From Firmicutes bacterium CAG:882 (GTDB lineage Bacteria; Bacillota; Clostridia; Lachnospirales; Lachnospiraceae), in assembly GCA_000435595.1 (NCBI GenBank), contig FR895428.1:1-64000 (forward strand): a stretch of 64,000 nucleotides of DNA, read 5' to 3'. The notes under the pieces were generated by a model. The model was not told the DNA's origin and made no database searches. It saw nothing but the letters and a program-made list of their open reading frames with translations. Numbering within the stretch: position 1 is the first letter of the stretch; each line of letters opens with the position of its first letter. This document shows positions 17,356-25,923 of the stretch, in pieces. The position numbers and the translations under genes were made by a program.

Positions 17356-18768
17356 TTATCTGAAATCAAACTTACTGCTCGTGTATGAGCTCCAGTCAAT
17401 CGGCTCAATCATGGTCGGATTGTAGAGAAGAAGCACCGTGTCAGGCTTCGACTCCTCGATATAGCTCTTGATGCTACCCGTAAAGTCGGCTACATCCACA
17501 AGCTCCACCGTTCCGTACTGCTGTGCAAAATACGGTGCAAAGATATTTCCGAAGGAATCCCTCAGAATAAGAATCTTCTTGTCGGGATTTGCTGCGTTCT
17601 CATTCTCTATCACCGCAACATATCTTCTGAGTGTTACATACGCGCTGTAGGCATCCATCTCATAGTAATCCGTGATTTTAAGCTTGTCGTAATCTATGAA
17701 CACTTCGTCAAATGTCCCCGTCACATCAAGCTGCTTCTCAGGCATTACAAGGTGAAAGGTCATGCCATTGTTCGGGTACATTATCTCAAAATCCTCAGGC
17801 GAAGCCTTGCTTAACGTAACTCTTCTTCCGTAGCTTCCGAGGAATGTCTTTTCATATATTTTGCTCGTGTAATTATTGATGTCAAAAAGCTCAGGCGTGT
17901 ACTCGTAGCCGTAGAACTCGGAGAGCTTCTCCGCCACACGTCCGCTGCCCCAGATAGCCGCTCTCGCATTCCAGTGATGGTCGGTGCGGTAGAACATGTC
18001 ATAGTGGCTTAAACCATCCTCCTTCTCACATGCGCGCAGGTCGATATAATCGATGCCGCTCTTCTCAAAGCTCTCAAGAAGTCTGTCCGCGTTGTCATTA
18101 GTAGCATCGGTTATTCCGAGCGGAAGCTCCGTGTCATCCGTATCGATGAGGAAAGGCACCATGACATACATAAGGTTGATGTTCCTCTCCGCAAGGAAAT
18201 CCCTGAACCCTGCGGTGCTGTCCGTTATCTCCGAAATGACCGCATCGCTTCTCTCAGGGCTTATACAGGTGAGATAACCGTTTTTGAGTGTGATAACCGC
18301 ATCGTAATCCTCCTCCTGAACCTGCCAGCCGATAATCGCCTCATAACCTGCCGCAAGCTCCGTAAGCTTCGTCTGAACCGGGAGTCCTTCGGTGGCATAC
18401 CACTCAACCTGTGCCTTTACTTTGCTGACCAAGCCGTTATATTTCTCAAGCAGGCTCTTATTCTTACTTATATTGACATATATATCCTCCTGTGCGTAAG
18501 GATATATGTCCGCCCAATCTATTGTAATTGAACCGCTCGTGTCATCACCTGTATCAACGTCATTGTCATCTTCAAGAAAAAAAGCCACAACAGGATTATA
18601 TATTCCGAGCTTCTCATATACCACATTCTTAATCACAATTCGAATCAGAATGAATATAAGCATCAAAAACAGAATACCGACACAGCACATCGCTGTTATG
18701 CGGTAACCCTTTCCCATATTCTGTCCCTGCTTTTCCTTTGTATCATTATTAATACTATTATTTTTCAC
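17356..18768 (-). CDS. DHHW-family (AlgX/AlgJ-like) acetyltransferase-like protein
   Basis: 470 residues: one N-terminal membrane anchor (~22-45) and an extracytoplasmic SGNH-like domain. The family motif YRTDHHWNARAA is present with the catalytic-serine segment ILRDSFGNIFAPYF. Such proteins receive acyl groups exported by an MBOAT partner and transfer them to a surface polysaccharide. The start is a GTG with GGGGAG six bases upstream; an internal ATG (MGKGYR, codon 18) is an alternative. It lies 12 bp after the MBOAT gene, the classic AlgI-AlgX/J-type pair. Confidence 0.9.
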   Translation of the reverse strand: MKNNSINNDTKEKQGQNMGKGYRITAMCCVGILFLMLIFILIRIVIKNVVYEKLGIYNPVVAFFLEDDNDVDTGDDTSGSITIDWADIYPYAQEDIYVNISKNKSLLEKYNGLVSKVKAQVEWYATEGLPVQTKLTELAAGYEAIIGWQVQEEDYDAVITLKNGYLTCISPERSDAVISEITDSTAGFRDFLAERNINLMYVMVPFLIDTDDTELPLGITDATNDNADRLLESFEKSGIDYIDLRACEKEDGLSHYDMFYRTDHHWNARAAIWGSGRVAEKLSEFYGYEYTPELFDINNYTSKIYEKTFLGSYGRRVTLSKASPEDFEIMYPNNGMTFHLVMPEKQLDVTGTFDEVFIDYDKLKITDYYEMDAYSAYVTLRRYVAVIENENAANPDKKILILRDSFGNIFAPYFAQQYGTVELVDVADFTGSIKSYIEESKPDTVLLLYNPTMIEPIDWSSYTSSKFDFR

Positions 18769-18780
18769 GGCAGTCTCCCC

Positions 18781-20187
18781 TTAGAAATTAAGATAAATGA
18801 ACGGATTGTAGGTCGCCTTGATACATATAAGAAGTGACACCACAAACACAAGCACCATGCAGACGGACGCAAGCACATTCTTGACCACAGGCTTATTTTC
18901 AAGCAATACTCCGATCTTCTTTACGACAGGGAAGGAAAATAAAACCGCTGCAGCAAACACGACCGCCGAGTTCTTTATACACTCCACAAATGTAGCATCT
19001 GCCAATCCGGTTGCGCCTATTCCAAACATGTTACCCATATACCTCACGGCTGCCGTAATACTGTCAGCTCTAAACAGCACCCACCCGAGTATAACAAAAA
19101 ACATCGTGTATACATGCATATACCAGCCGTTCTTCTTATGAAAACCGGTAAGCTTCTCAAACATCAGAAGTACGAAGTAGAGAAGTCCCCAGCCTATGAA
19201 TGTCCAGTTAGCGCCGTGCCACACACCCGTCAGGAACCACACGACGAATATGTTCCATATATTTCTGCCCTTGCTCACCCTGTTGCCGCCAAGCGGTATA
19301 TACACATAATCGCGGAACCATGTGCTGAGTGTGATATGCCATCTTCTCCAGAACTCGGTTATCGACTTCGATATATAAGGGAAATTAAAATTCTCAAGGA
19401 AATGGAAGCCGAACATTCTTCCGAGTCCTATTGCCATATCCGAGTATCCCGAAAAGTCAAAATATATCTGAAGTGTATACGCAATCGCTCCGAGCCATGC
19501 CATCGCAACCGACATTCCGCCCTCCGTCGCAAATGCAATATCCGCAACCTTTCCGACATAGTTGGATATAAGTATCTTCTTGCCAAGTCCAACGACGAAT
19601 CGTCCGAAGCCTTCAGCAAAATCGTACTTATTCTCAACGCGGTTCTCTATCTCGTCCGCAACCGTCTCATACCTCACAATCGGACCGGCAATCAGCTGTG
19701 GGAACATCGACACATAAAGTCCCACATACATAATGTTCTTCTGAACATTCGCCGTGTCATAATATACATCAAACACATACGACATAAGCTGAAACGTAAA
19801 GAACGAAATTCCTATCGGAAGTGCTATATTCACTACGATACTGTCATTGTTGAGCAGATAACCTATATTTTTAGTCACAAATGTAAGGTACTTAAAAACA
19901 AACATGAGCCCTAAGTTATACACGACCGAGAGGAGCATTCCCGCTTTCATTCCATTCGTGCTTCCTTTTTTTCTCATGCTGTCAACCATAAGCCCGAACG
20001 CCCAGTTAACAATAATGGACAATATCATAAGGAACACGAACACCGGCTCACCCCAGCCGTAGAAAAAAAGGCTCGCAATGAGAAGTACTATATTACGAAA
20101 ACCTCTCGCCTTGACAAAAGGGTTATAATAAACCGCAACCACAACCGGCAGAAATAAAAACAAAAATACTGTTGAAGAAAAAACCAT
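18781..20187 (-). CDS. MBOAT-family O-acyltransferase (AlgI/DltB-like)
   Basis: 468 residues, about ten membrane segments. Family motifs are FPQLIAGPIVRYE, FGFHFLENFNFPYISKSITEFWRRWH and the catalytic-histidine segment TGVWHGANWTFIGWG. It moves acyl, usually acetyl, groups across the membrane for transfer to a glycan by the adjacent DHHW protein. The true start is the ATG at 20187 (MVFSSTVF): the longer open frame upstream has no protein-like character and crosses the promoter. It is the first gene of the eight-gene operon. Confidence 0.94.
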   Translation of the reverse strand: MVFSSTVFLFLFLPVVVAVYYNPFVKARGFRNIVLLIASLFFYGWGEPVFVFLMILSIIVNWAFGLMVDSMRKKGSTNGMKAGMLLSVVYNLGLMFVFKYLTFVTKNIGYLLNNDSIVVNIALPIGISFFTFQLMSYVFDVYYDTANVQKNIMYVGLYVSMFPQLIAGPIVRYETVADEIENRVENKYDFAEGFGRFVVGLGKKILISNYVGKVADIAFATEGGMSVAMAWLGAIAYTLQIYFDFSGYSDMAIGLGRMFGFHFLENFNFPYISKSITEFWRRWHITLSTWFRDYVYIPLGGNRVSKGRNIWNIFVVWFLTGVWHGANWTFIGWGLLYFVLLMFEKLTGFHKKNGWYMHVYTMFFVILGWVLFRADSITAAVRYMGNMFGIGATGLADATFVECIKNSAVVFAAAVLFSFPVVKKIGVLLENKPVVKNVLASVCMVLVFVVSLLICIKATYNPFIYLNF

Positions 20188-20271
20188 CGAAATATATTCC
20201 TTTCTTAGAGCTTGCCAACCGCCGCTTAACCTGTCGTCATCCTGCGGTAAAATCTGCCCACTTTGCAACAA

Positions 20272-20300
20272 ATTATACCCTATTTCCGAATATTTGGCAA
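20272..20300 (-). promoter_or_regulatory. Promoter of the MBOAT-to-DUF4129 operon
   Basis: On the minus strand, TTGCCA (20295-20300) and TATAAT (20272-20277) are 17 bases apart. It lies immediately after the hydrogenase terminator and leaves a leader of about 75 bases before the MBOAT ATG. Confidence 0.75.
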
Positions 20301-20302
20301 CA

Positions 20303-20336
20303 TAAAAGAGACTGCAGCCACCATGCCGCAGTCTCC
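20303..20336 (-). terminator. Intrinsic terminator after hydA
   Basis: On the minus strand, GAGACTGC and GCAGTCTC form the stem around a GC-rich imperfect apex, followed by TTTTATG. It ends the hydrogenase transcript and insulates the next promoter three bases away. Confidence 0.8.
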
Positions 20337-20359
20337 TTGAAATCATTTTTATTCTGTTT

Positions 20360-22102
20360 TTAGAACTCGAGCTGGTCAACCGCGCGGTACTTGTGGTCCG
20401 TGTGAAGAAGATGATGTGACACAGGTGACAGCGGTTTTCCAAAGTATTCCTTGTAAATGGTATGGATCTCAGGATTGCAATGGCTGAAACGTATCTGCTT
20501 GTTCTTATCAAGCTTATATAATTCTTTTGCCCTGTCTGCCGCCATCTCAACGCCGTCATGAATAGGCTGTCCGCCTCCGCCTACACAGCCTCCCGGACAT
20601 GCCATAACCTCAACAAAATCATATGCCGCATCGCCATGCTTAATTGCCTCAAGAAGCTTCCTTGCATTACCGAGTCCGTGCACTGTTGCCGTCTTTACTT
20701 CGGTTCCGCCCACATCAAAGGTTGCCTCCTTCCAAGGACCGTCGCCCAGACCTCTCACTACCTCAAAGGCGTCCGGCTCAGGGTTCTTTCCCGTCACGAG
20801 GTTGTATGCGGTACGAAGTGCTGCCTCCATAACTCCGCCCGTGGCTCCGAAGATAACTCCGGCTCCTGAATACTCGCCGAGCGGTGAGTCGAACTCGACC
20901 TCGTCAAGTGCCATAGGATATACGCTCTCAGCGCGTATCATGCGCACAAGCTCTCTTGTCGTGATGACAATATCAACATCCTGTCCGTAGCCCGCATCAG
21001 CCATCTGAGGCAATGCCGCCTCGGCTTTTTTGGATACACAAGGCATGATTGATATGGAACATATTCTCGCCGGGTCAATGTCAGCCTTCTTGGCGAAGTA
21101 TGATTTTGCCACGGCTCCAAACATCTGTTGCGGCGACTTAGCCGTCGAGAGATGGTCAACGAACTCCGGATACTGCGACTTCACAAAGCGTACCCAGCCC
21201 GGGCAGCATGATGTGAACATCGGGAACTTGTTGAGATTTCTCTTTTTAAGCTTATCTACGAACTCCGTTCCCTCCTCCATAATTGTCAGGTCTGCCGAAA
21301 AGTTCGTATCAAACACATAGTCAAAACCCATGTGCTTAAGCGTAGCCGCAAGTCTCTTCTCTGTCGCCTCAGCCTTAGTCATGCCAAGCTGCTCTCCCCA
21401 TGCCGCACGCACCGATGGAGCCACCTGAACAACCGTAATCACATCCGGATCATTGAGTGCCGCAAACACCTTATCCGTGTCATCTCTCTCCCGGAGAGCC
21501 CCGACAGGACAATGTGTTATGCACTGTCCGCATATGGCACAGTCAGCATTCTCTATGGCTCTGTTGCCTGATACATTGACCGTGGTTCTGCTTCCTGTAT
21601 TGACAACATCCCACACACTTAAGCTCTGTACCTTATCGCATATCTGGATGCATCTCATGCACTTGATACACTTGGTATTATCCCTTATAAGAGGAAAATC
21701 CATATTCCATGCTGTCTTTTCAAGCTCCTCGCGAAACGGAACATCTATTATTCCAAGATTATTTGATATCGACTGAAGCGAACAGTTGCCGCTTCTCACA
21801 CAGGTTGCACAATGTCCGTCATGCTGCGAGAGGATAAGCTGCACATTCATCTTTCGTATCTCTCTTACCTTAGGAGAGTTGGTATATATTTCCATGCCCT
21901 CCTCAACCTTATTGTTGCAGGCCGTTATAAGCTTATCCTTACCTTTAAGCTCCACAACGCATACACGACATGCCGCTATTTCATTGATTTCCTTCAGATA
22001 GCAAAGATGAGGAATATTGATACCTATGCTGGCAGCCGCATTCATTATTGTTGTTCCCTCAGGAACGCTTACTTTTCTGTTATTAATTGTAAGATTTACC
22101 AT
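20360..22102 (-). CDS. hydA: [FeFe]-hydrogenase catalytic subunit, group A
   Basis: 580 residues of the modular clostridial type. A 2Fe-2S ferredoxin domain has Cys34/45/48/62. A His-Cys3 [4Fe-4S] site holds His94, Cys98, Cys101 and Cys107. Two CxxCxxCxxxC clusters lie at 145-155 and 189-199. The H-cluster domain has TSCCPGW (Cys300, with proton-relay Cys301), MPCVSKK (~356) and MACPGGCVGGGG (Cys503/507). A small-subunit-like tail follows. It evolves or oxidises H2 with electrons from ferredoxin and/or NAD(P)H. It overlaps the upstream flavoprotein gene by 7 bp and they form one operon; the partner suggests an NAD(P)H-linked, possibly bifurcating enzyme. Confidence 0.95.
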   Translation of the reverse strand: MVNLTINNRKVSVPEGTTIMNAAASIGINIPHLCYLKEINEIAACRVCVVELKGKDKLITACNNKVEEGMEIYTNSPKVREIRKMNVQLILSQHDGHCATCVRSGNCSLQSISNNLGIIDVPFREELEKTAWNMDFPLIRDNTKCIKCMRCIQICDKVQSLSVWDVVNTGSRTTVNVSGNRAIENADCAICGQCITHCPVGALRERDDTDKVFAALNDPDVITVVQVAPSVRAAWGEQLGMTKAEATEKRLAATLKHMGFDYVFDTNFSADLTIMEEGTEFVDKLKKRNLNKFPMFTSCCPGWVRFVKSQYPEFVDHLSTAKSPQQMFGAVAKSYFAKKADIDPARICSISIMPCVSKKAEAALPQMADAGYGQDVDIVITTRELVRMIRAESVYPMALDEVEFDSPLGEYSGAGVIFGATGGVMEAALRTAYNLVTGKNPEPDAFEVVRGLGDGPWKEATFDVGGTEVKTATVHGLGNARKLLEAIKHGDAAYDFVEVMACPGGCVGGGGQPIHDGVEMAADRAKELYKLDKNKQIRFSHCNPEIHTIYKEYFGKPLSPVSHHLLHTDHKYRAVDQLEF

Positions 22103-23931
22103 ATGGCTGCTCTGCCTCCCTTGAACTTTCCGTATCCGAAGTGGTCACATCTTAGGCATCTTCCCGCCTCCTGACATGCCTCCTCCTCGCTCATACCGCA
22201 CTCAAACGGATTGAAGGTGCACTTGCGCTCACCTGCCTCTTTCTCCGAGAGATTTACTCGTCCGCATGCCGGCTTATCATCAAGACTTGCCGAAGGAATC
22301 TCAACATCAACACTGATAAGATGATGATAGCCCAGATACTCATCAATATTCGCTGCAGCGACCTTGCCTGCAGCGATTGCACGAATAACCGTTGCCGGTC
22401 CCGTTACACAGTCGCCACCCGCAAATACGCCGGGAAGATCGGAAATCTCACTGTCTGCCATTGCCTTTATATTGCCTCGCTTGACCGGAATACCTGCCTC
22501 CTCAAAATGTCTTGTCTCAATGCCCTGACCTATAGCTACAATGACGATATCACAAGGTATTCTCACTTCATCCTTTGACGAATCAACAGGTCTTGCCCTG
22601 CCCCACGCGTCAATCTTTCCGATTATCTGAGGCTTAGCCCAGAGAGCCTTTACATTGCCGTCCTCGTCAGCCTCAATTCTCACAGGCGCATGAAGCTCAT
22701 AGAGCTCGCAGCCCTCCTCTAAGGCACCGTCAACCTCCTCCGGGAGTGCAGTCATATCAAGCTTGCGCCTTCTGTATGCAATAATTGACTTCTTTGCTCC
22801 GAGTCTTACTGAGGAACGCACACAGTCCATTGCGACATTTCCGCCGCCGATTACAACAACCGTCTTTCCCGTAAAATCAGGCATGTTTTCGTGTCCTATA
22901 TCATTCAAAAGTTCAACAGCCGATATTACCCCCTTGCTGTCCTCGCCTTCAATCCCTACCTTTTTGTCCTGATGCGCACCGATGGCAATATACACTGCAT
23001 CATACTCCTCACGGAGCTGCTTTATCGTGATTCCCTCGCCTATCTTTGTGTTATATCTGACTTCAACTCCCGTTGAAAGAATAGCATCTAAATCCTCCTG
23101 CAGTCTCTCTCTCGGGAAGCGGTAATTAGGGATTCCGTATCTTAACATACCGCCAAGCATAGGCTTCATCTCGTATACTACACATTTATGTCCCATAAGA
23201 GACAGGAAGTACGCCGCCGAAAGTCCTCCCGGACCACCCCCGACTATGGCAACTCTCTTTCCTGTCGGCTCACCGCACTCAGGCACAGGCACCTTGCCTG
23301 CATGATCGACCGCAAACCGCTTAAGTCCTCTGATGTTTATGGAGCTGTCAATCATGTTACGTCTGCATCTTGCCTCACATGGGTGCTCACATATAAGTGC
23401 ACATGCCGTAGGAAAAGGATTGTCCTTGCGGATAAGCTTTACCGCATCCGCATATCTTCCCTCACCGACAAGTGCAACATATCCCGGAATATCCACTCCG
23501 GCAGGACACAATGCCACACAAGGTACAGGCTGAGTAATGTGATATGTACACTTTCCGGTCTTTATGTGCGCTATATAGTCATCCTTGAAGCCTTCAAGCC
23601 CACGCATAACCATTCCTGCCGCCTCATAACCGATTGCACAGTCAGCAGAATTATTGATATCCTTCGCAAGCTTCTCGATGGTATCGAGAGTGTTCATATC
23701 CGCCTTACCGTCAAGGACATCCGATATAAGGTTGGCAAGCTGTCCCAGACCTACACGGCAGGGAACACATTTACCACATGTCTGTGCATGGCACAGTCTG
23801 AGGAAGTTGAGCGCAAGGTCGACCGGACATATTCCGGGAGGGCTCGCAACAATCATACGCTCAAGATCCTTATACAGACTCTCTACAGTCTGTCCTGCCA
23901 CATTAGCAGTGGCAATCTTAAGTCTGCTCAT
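22096..23931 (-). CDS. NuoF-like iron-sulfur/GltD-like flavoprotein fusion, hydrogenase partner
   Basis: 611 residues. An N-terminal piece like the C-terminus of NuoF/HydB (TCGKCVPCRVG with Cys52/55/58, plus Cys98) would bind one [4Fe-4S] cluster. A DPD-type double-cluster domain follows (CPAGVDIPGY, CEHPCEARC, ~138-192). Then come FAD-binding VAIVGGGPGG (~228-236), an NAD(P) Rossmann motif VVVIGGGNVAMD (~340), and GGDCVTGPATVIRAI closing the FAD fold as in glutamate synthase small subunits and NfnB. A Cys-rich tail ends CLRCDHFGYGKF. It probably passes electrons between NAD(P)H and HydA. The ATG at 23931 (MSRLKIA) with GGAG is preferred over 23964. No NuoE/HydC-like gene is beside it. Confidence 0.85.
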   Translation of the reverse strand: MSRLKIATANVAGQTVESLYKDLERMIVASPPGICPVDLALNFLRLCHAQTCGKCVPCRVGLGQLANLISDVLDGKADMNTLDTIEKLAKDINNSADCAIGYEAAGMVMRGLEGFKDDYIAHIKTGKCTYHITQPVPCVALCPAGVDIPGYVALVGEGRYADAVKLIRKDNPFPTACALICEHPCEARCRRNMIDSSINIRGLKRFAVDHAGKVPVPECGEPTGKRVAIVGGGPGGLSAAYFLSLMGHKCVVYEMKPMLGGMLRYGIPNYRFPRERLQEDLDAILSTGVEVRYNTKIGEGITIKQLREEYDAVYIAIGAHQDKKVGIEGEDSKGVISAVELLNDIGHENMPDFTGKTVVVIGGGNVAMDCVRSSVRLGAKKSIIAYRRRKLDMTALPEEVDGALEEGCELYELHAPVRIEADEDGNVKALWAKPQIIGKIDAWGRARPVDSSKDEVRIPCDIVIVAIGQGIETRHFEEAGIPVKRGNIKAMADSEISDLPGVFAGGDCVTGPATVIRAIAAGKVAAANIDEYLGYHHLISVDVEIPSASLDDKPACGRVNLSEKEAGERKCTFNPFECGMSEEEACQEAGRCLRCDHFGYGKFKGGRAAIW

Positions 23932-24009
23932 ACAAAATTCTCCATTCCTCCGGTGCTTCATCACCGCTTTATTTTCTTACAACCAATACAAATTAACGTA
24001 CTTGTGTAT

Positions 24010-24039
24010 ATCATAAGTGATTTAACACACTAAAGTCAA
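24010..24039 (-). promoter_or_regulatory. Promoter of the hydrogenase operon
   Basis: On the minus strand, TTGACT (24034-24039) and TATGAT (24010-24015) are separated by 18 bases. It lies in the 133 bp between the subtilase stop and the flavoprotein start. The spacer holds a GTGTTAAATCAC imperfect dyad; whether a redox regulator such as Rex binds it cannot be judged by eye. Confidence 0.65.
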
Positions 24040-24064
24040 CGAAAGATAAATATTAGACAATCTT

Positions 24065-25831
24065 TCATTTTCTTATATTTTCTATCGCCTTATAGACATT
24101 CAAGGCTCCGTAGCCGAAAAGCGCGTCGGGATATCTGTAGCCCTCCCTTCTGTCTGCTCCGCTTATCATAAAATTTTTCACCGTGTATGAACGCATATAC
24201 GGATAGAAGCCCTTCACAATCCCATACTCCAATATAAGTGCCGCACCACCACCTGCTATTGCGGCAGCCACACTGCTTCCGCTCATCTGACCGTATGAAT
24301 CGGTTCCTGCCAAGGCGGGACACAGCACATTAACCCCCGGTGCAACAATATCCGGCTTGTAATCGTAATATGCCGCCGTCCCTCTGCCGCTCCCTATATA
24401 TACACTGCCGTCCCTGTAATTATATGCACCGACCGTCGTAGGGACATCCGTGTTGCCGGGATCGGTGATGGTATTATATGGGTCGGGCTGTAAGAAATAT
24501 GTGTCCGACCACAAAAATTCCCTGTTGTTAATCCACATATTAAATCCGCCCGACAGCACTGAGTAGCCGTAAACCCTTATAGTCCAGATTCCCGGAGACG
24601 GCGTAATAAATCTGAGTGTAACATAATTAAGCCCGGACACAGCCTGATTAAGCCCGTAGACTATCTCTATCTGTGTCCCCTCAAGTATAAATCTCAGCGT
24701 CGTTCTCTCATTTATCTTCGGCGGCACCCTCTGCTCCACACGTCCTATCGGAGAGATAAATTCAAGCGAAAACACCTCCGGAGGTTCCGACCACAGCACA
24801 CAGTAGAATCCCTTCTCCCTCTCCCCTACCTTTATCTCTATCGGAATATACTCTGCATCCGAAAGCAGATTTCCCCTGAAATGGAGTCTGCTGTTGGCAT
24901 AATTTCCCGTACATGTCGTCACACACCGCCCTATGTTTCTGCCAATGTTATTGAGAAAATCCGACAGCACGGTGCTGCCACTGTGGGAAGATATGTTCGC
25001 ACCCAATCCGATAATTATGGATATCGGTTTTCCCACTGTCCTTGAATACTCCTCAAGGAATTTGACACCCATGATTATATCAATCTCCGAGTAGCACAGT
25101 GCCGCATCATTCACAAGATAGAAGTCTCTAAGATACCTTTTTGCCTGTCTGAGCCTGACGACAACCAGACGCGCTCCCGGAGCTGCCCCGGTAAACCCCT
25201 TCTCAGGATGTTCCTGTCCGGCCGCAAGCCCGGCAAGCATGGTTCCGTGTCCACCCGGTTCATCCGTCACGGGAACACGCGAGAGGGGATTATCGGAGCT
25301 GAGCGCTTCATTTATCATTGCATTAGAATACACCCTGCCATACATCACCATGCTGTCAAGCACTCTCTCTGCATTTATATTTTCTCCCCCTGCCACGTTA
25401 TATTCCCCACCGGCAGTGTCCTCCTGAACATCCGCTGCAGTCTGATCCCATATCGCATCTATGATACTGCTGCCATCCTCCCTTACAAATACCTCATGGT
25501 CATACCTTATCCCTGTGTCAACTATGCCTATAAGTGTGCCTGTTCCGCGAAGTGTCAGGAAAGGCTGCTCCCTCACCTGGGTAATTCCTGCCGCCCCCAT
25601 AGCGCCATAATCCTGTGTGCCATACACTATCGGAAAAGACGTGTATCCGAAATTTTCATAATTTATGTCTCCAAGCTCCTTCCTGTTAATGTGGATTACT
25701 CCCCACCTGTCATCAATTACGCTCACACAGAAATCAGTATATCCGGCTTCCCCAGGATTAAATTCATCCGAGCGCCGGTACAGAATGTCTGCATAATTAT
25801 CATCCGTAAAATACTTTGCACAACTATCCAA
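24065..25831 (-). CDS. Csp-like subtilase-family serine protease
   Basis: 588 residues. All three S8 catalytic residues are present: Asp105 in GIVDTGI, His195 in GGHGTMLAG and Ser520 in SGSSVAAAIAGG. A long beta-rich insert (~300-450), an early catalytic Asp and no signal peptide fit the clostridial Csp group, some of which process the spore cortex lytic enzyme during germination. The start is a TTG with AAGGCGG upstream; no ATG is available before residue 78, which is too close to the catalytic core. It is preceded by the clpX terminator and followed by the hydrogenase promoter, so it is probably monocistronic. The link to germination is inferred. Confidence 0.85.
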   Translation of the reverse strand: MDSCAKYFTDDNYADILYRRSDEFNPGEAGYTDFCVSVIDDRWGVIHINRKELGDINYENFGYTSFPIVYGTQDYGAMGAAGITQVREQPFLTLRGTGTLIGIVDTGIRYDHEVFVREDGSSIIDAIWDQTAADVQEDTAGGEYNVAGGENINAERVLDSMVMYGRVYSNAMINEALSSDNPLSRVPVTDEPGGHGTMLAGLAAGQEHPEKGFTGAAPGARLVVVRLRQAKRYLRDFYLVNDAALCYSEIDIIMGVKFLEEYSRTVGKPISIIIGLGANISSHSGSTVLSDFLNNIGRNIGRCVTTCTGNYANSRLHFRGNLLSDAEYIPIEIKVGEREKGFYCVLWSEPPEVFSLEFISPIGRVEQRVPPKINERTTLRFILEGTQIEIVYGLNQAVSGLNYVTLRFITPSPGIWTIRVYGYSVLSGGFNMWINNREFLWSDTYFLQPDPYNTITDPGNTDVPTTVGAYNYRDGSVYIGSGRGTAAYYDYKPDIVAPGVNVLCPALAGTDSYGQMSGSSVAAAIAGGGAALILEYGIVKGFYPYMRSYTVKNFMISGADRREGYRYPDALFGYGALNVYKAIENIRK

Positions 25832-25861
25832 TATTCCGCCTTAGGATTTTTTTAAATTTTA

Positions 25862-25903
25862 TAAAAAAAACGCGGAGATTATTCCACAAAATAATCTCCA
25901 CGT
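25862..25903 (-). terminator. Intrinsic terminator after clpX
   Basis: On the minus strand, a 13-base stem CGTGGAGATTATT pairs with AATAATCTCCGCG (one G-U wobble), followed by eight T. It lies 21 bp after the clpX stop codon and before the subtilase start. Confidence 0.88.
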
Positions 25904-25923
25904 TATATCATGATTCGCAACTA

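Noticed and set aside
19114..19914. Long plus-strand open frame (266 codons) inside the MBOAT gene
   Set aside because: It is antisense to a well-supported membrane acyltransferase; the translation is Arg/His/Tyr-rich without motifs or a ribosome binding site.
20188..20559. N-terminal extension of the MBOAT protein to 20559
   Set aside because: It would cross the hydrogenase terminator, the hydA stop region and a strong promoter; the ATG at 20187 begins a typical MBOAT N-terminus.
23188..24033. 281-codon plus-strand open frame opposite the hydrogenase flavoprotein
   Set aside because: Shadow of the real gene; composition is rich in Arg, Ser, Cys and His with no family features.
24010..24039. 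Rex binding site in the hydrogenase promoter
   Set aside because: Only a GTTAA half-site is visible; the second half does not match the known palindrome well enough to annotate.
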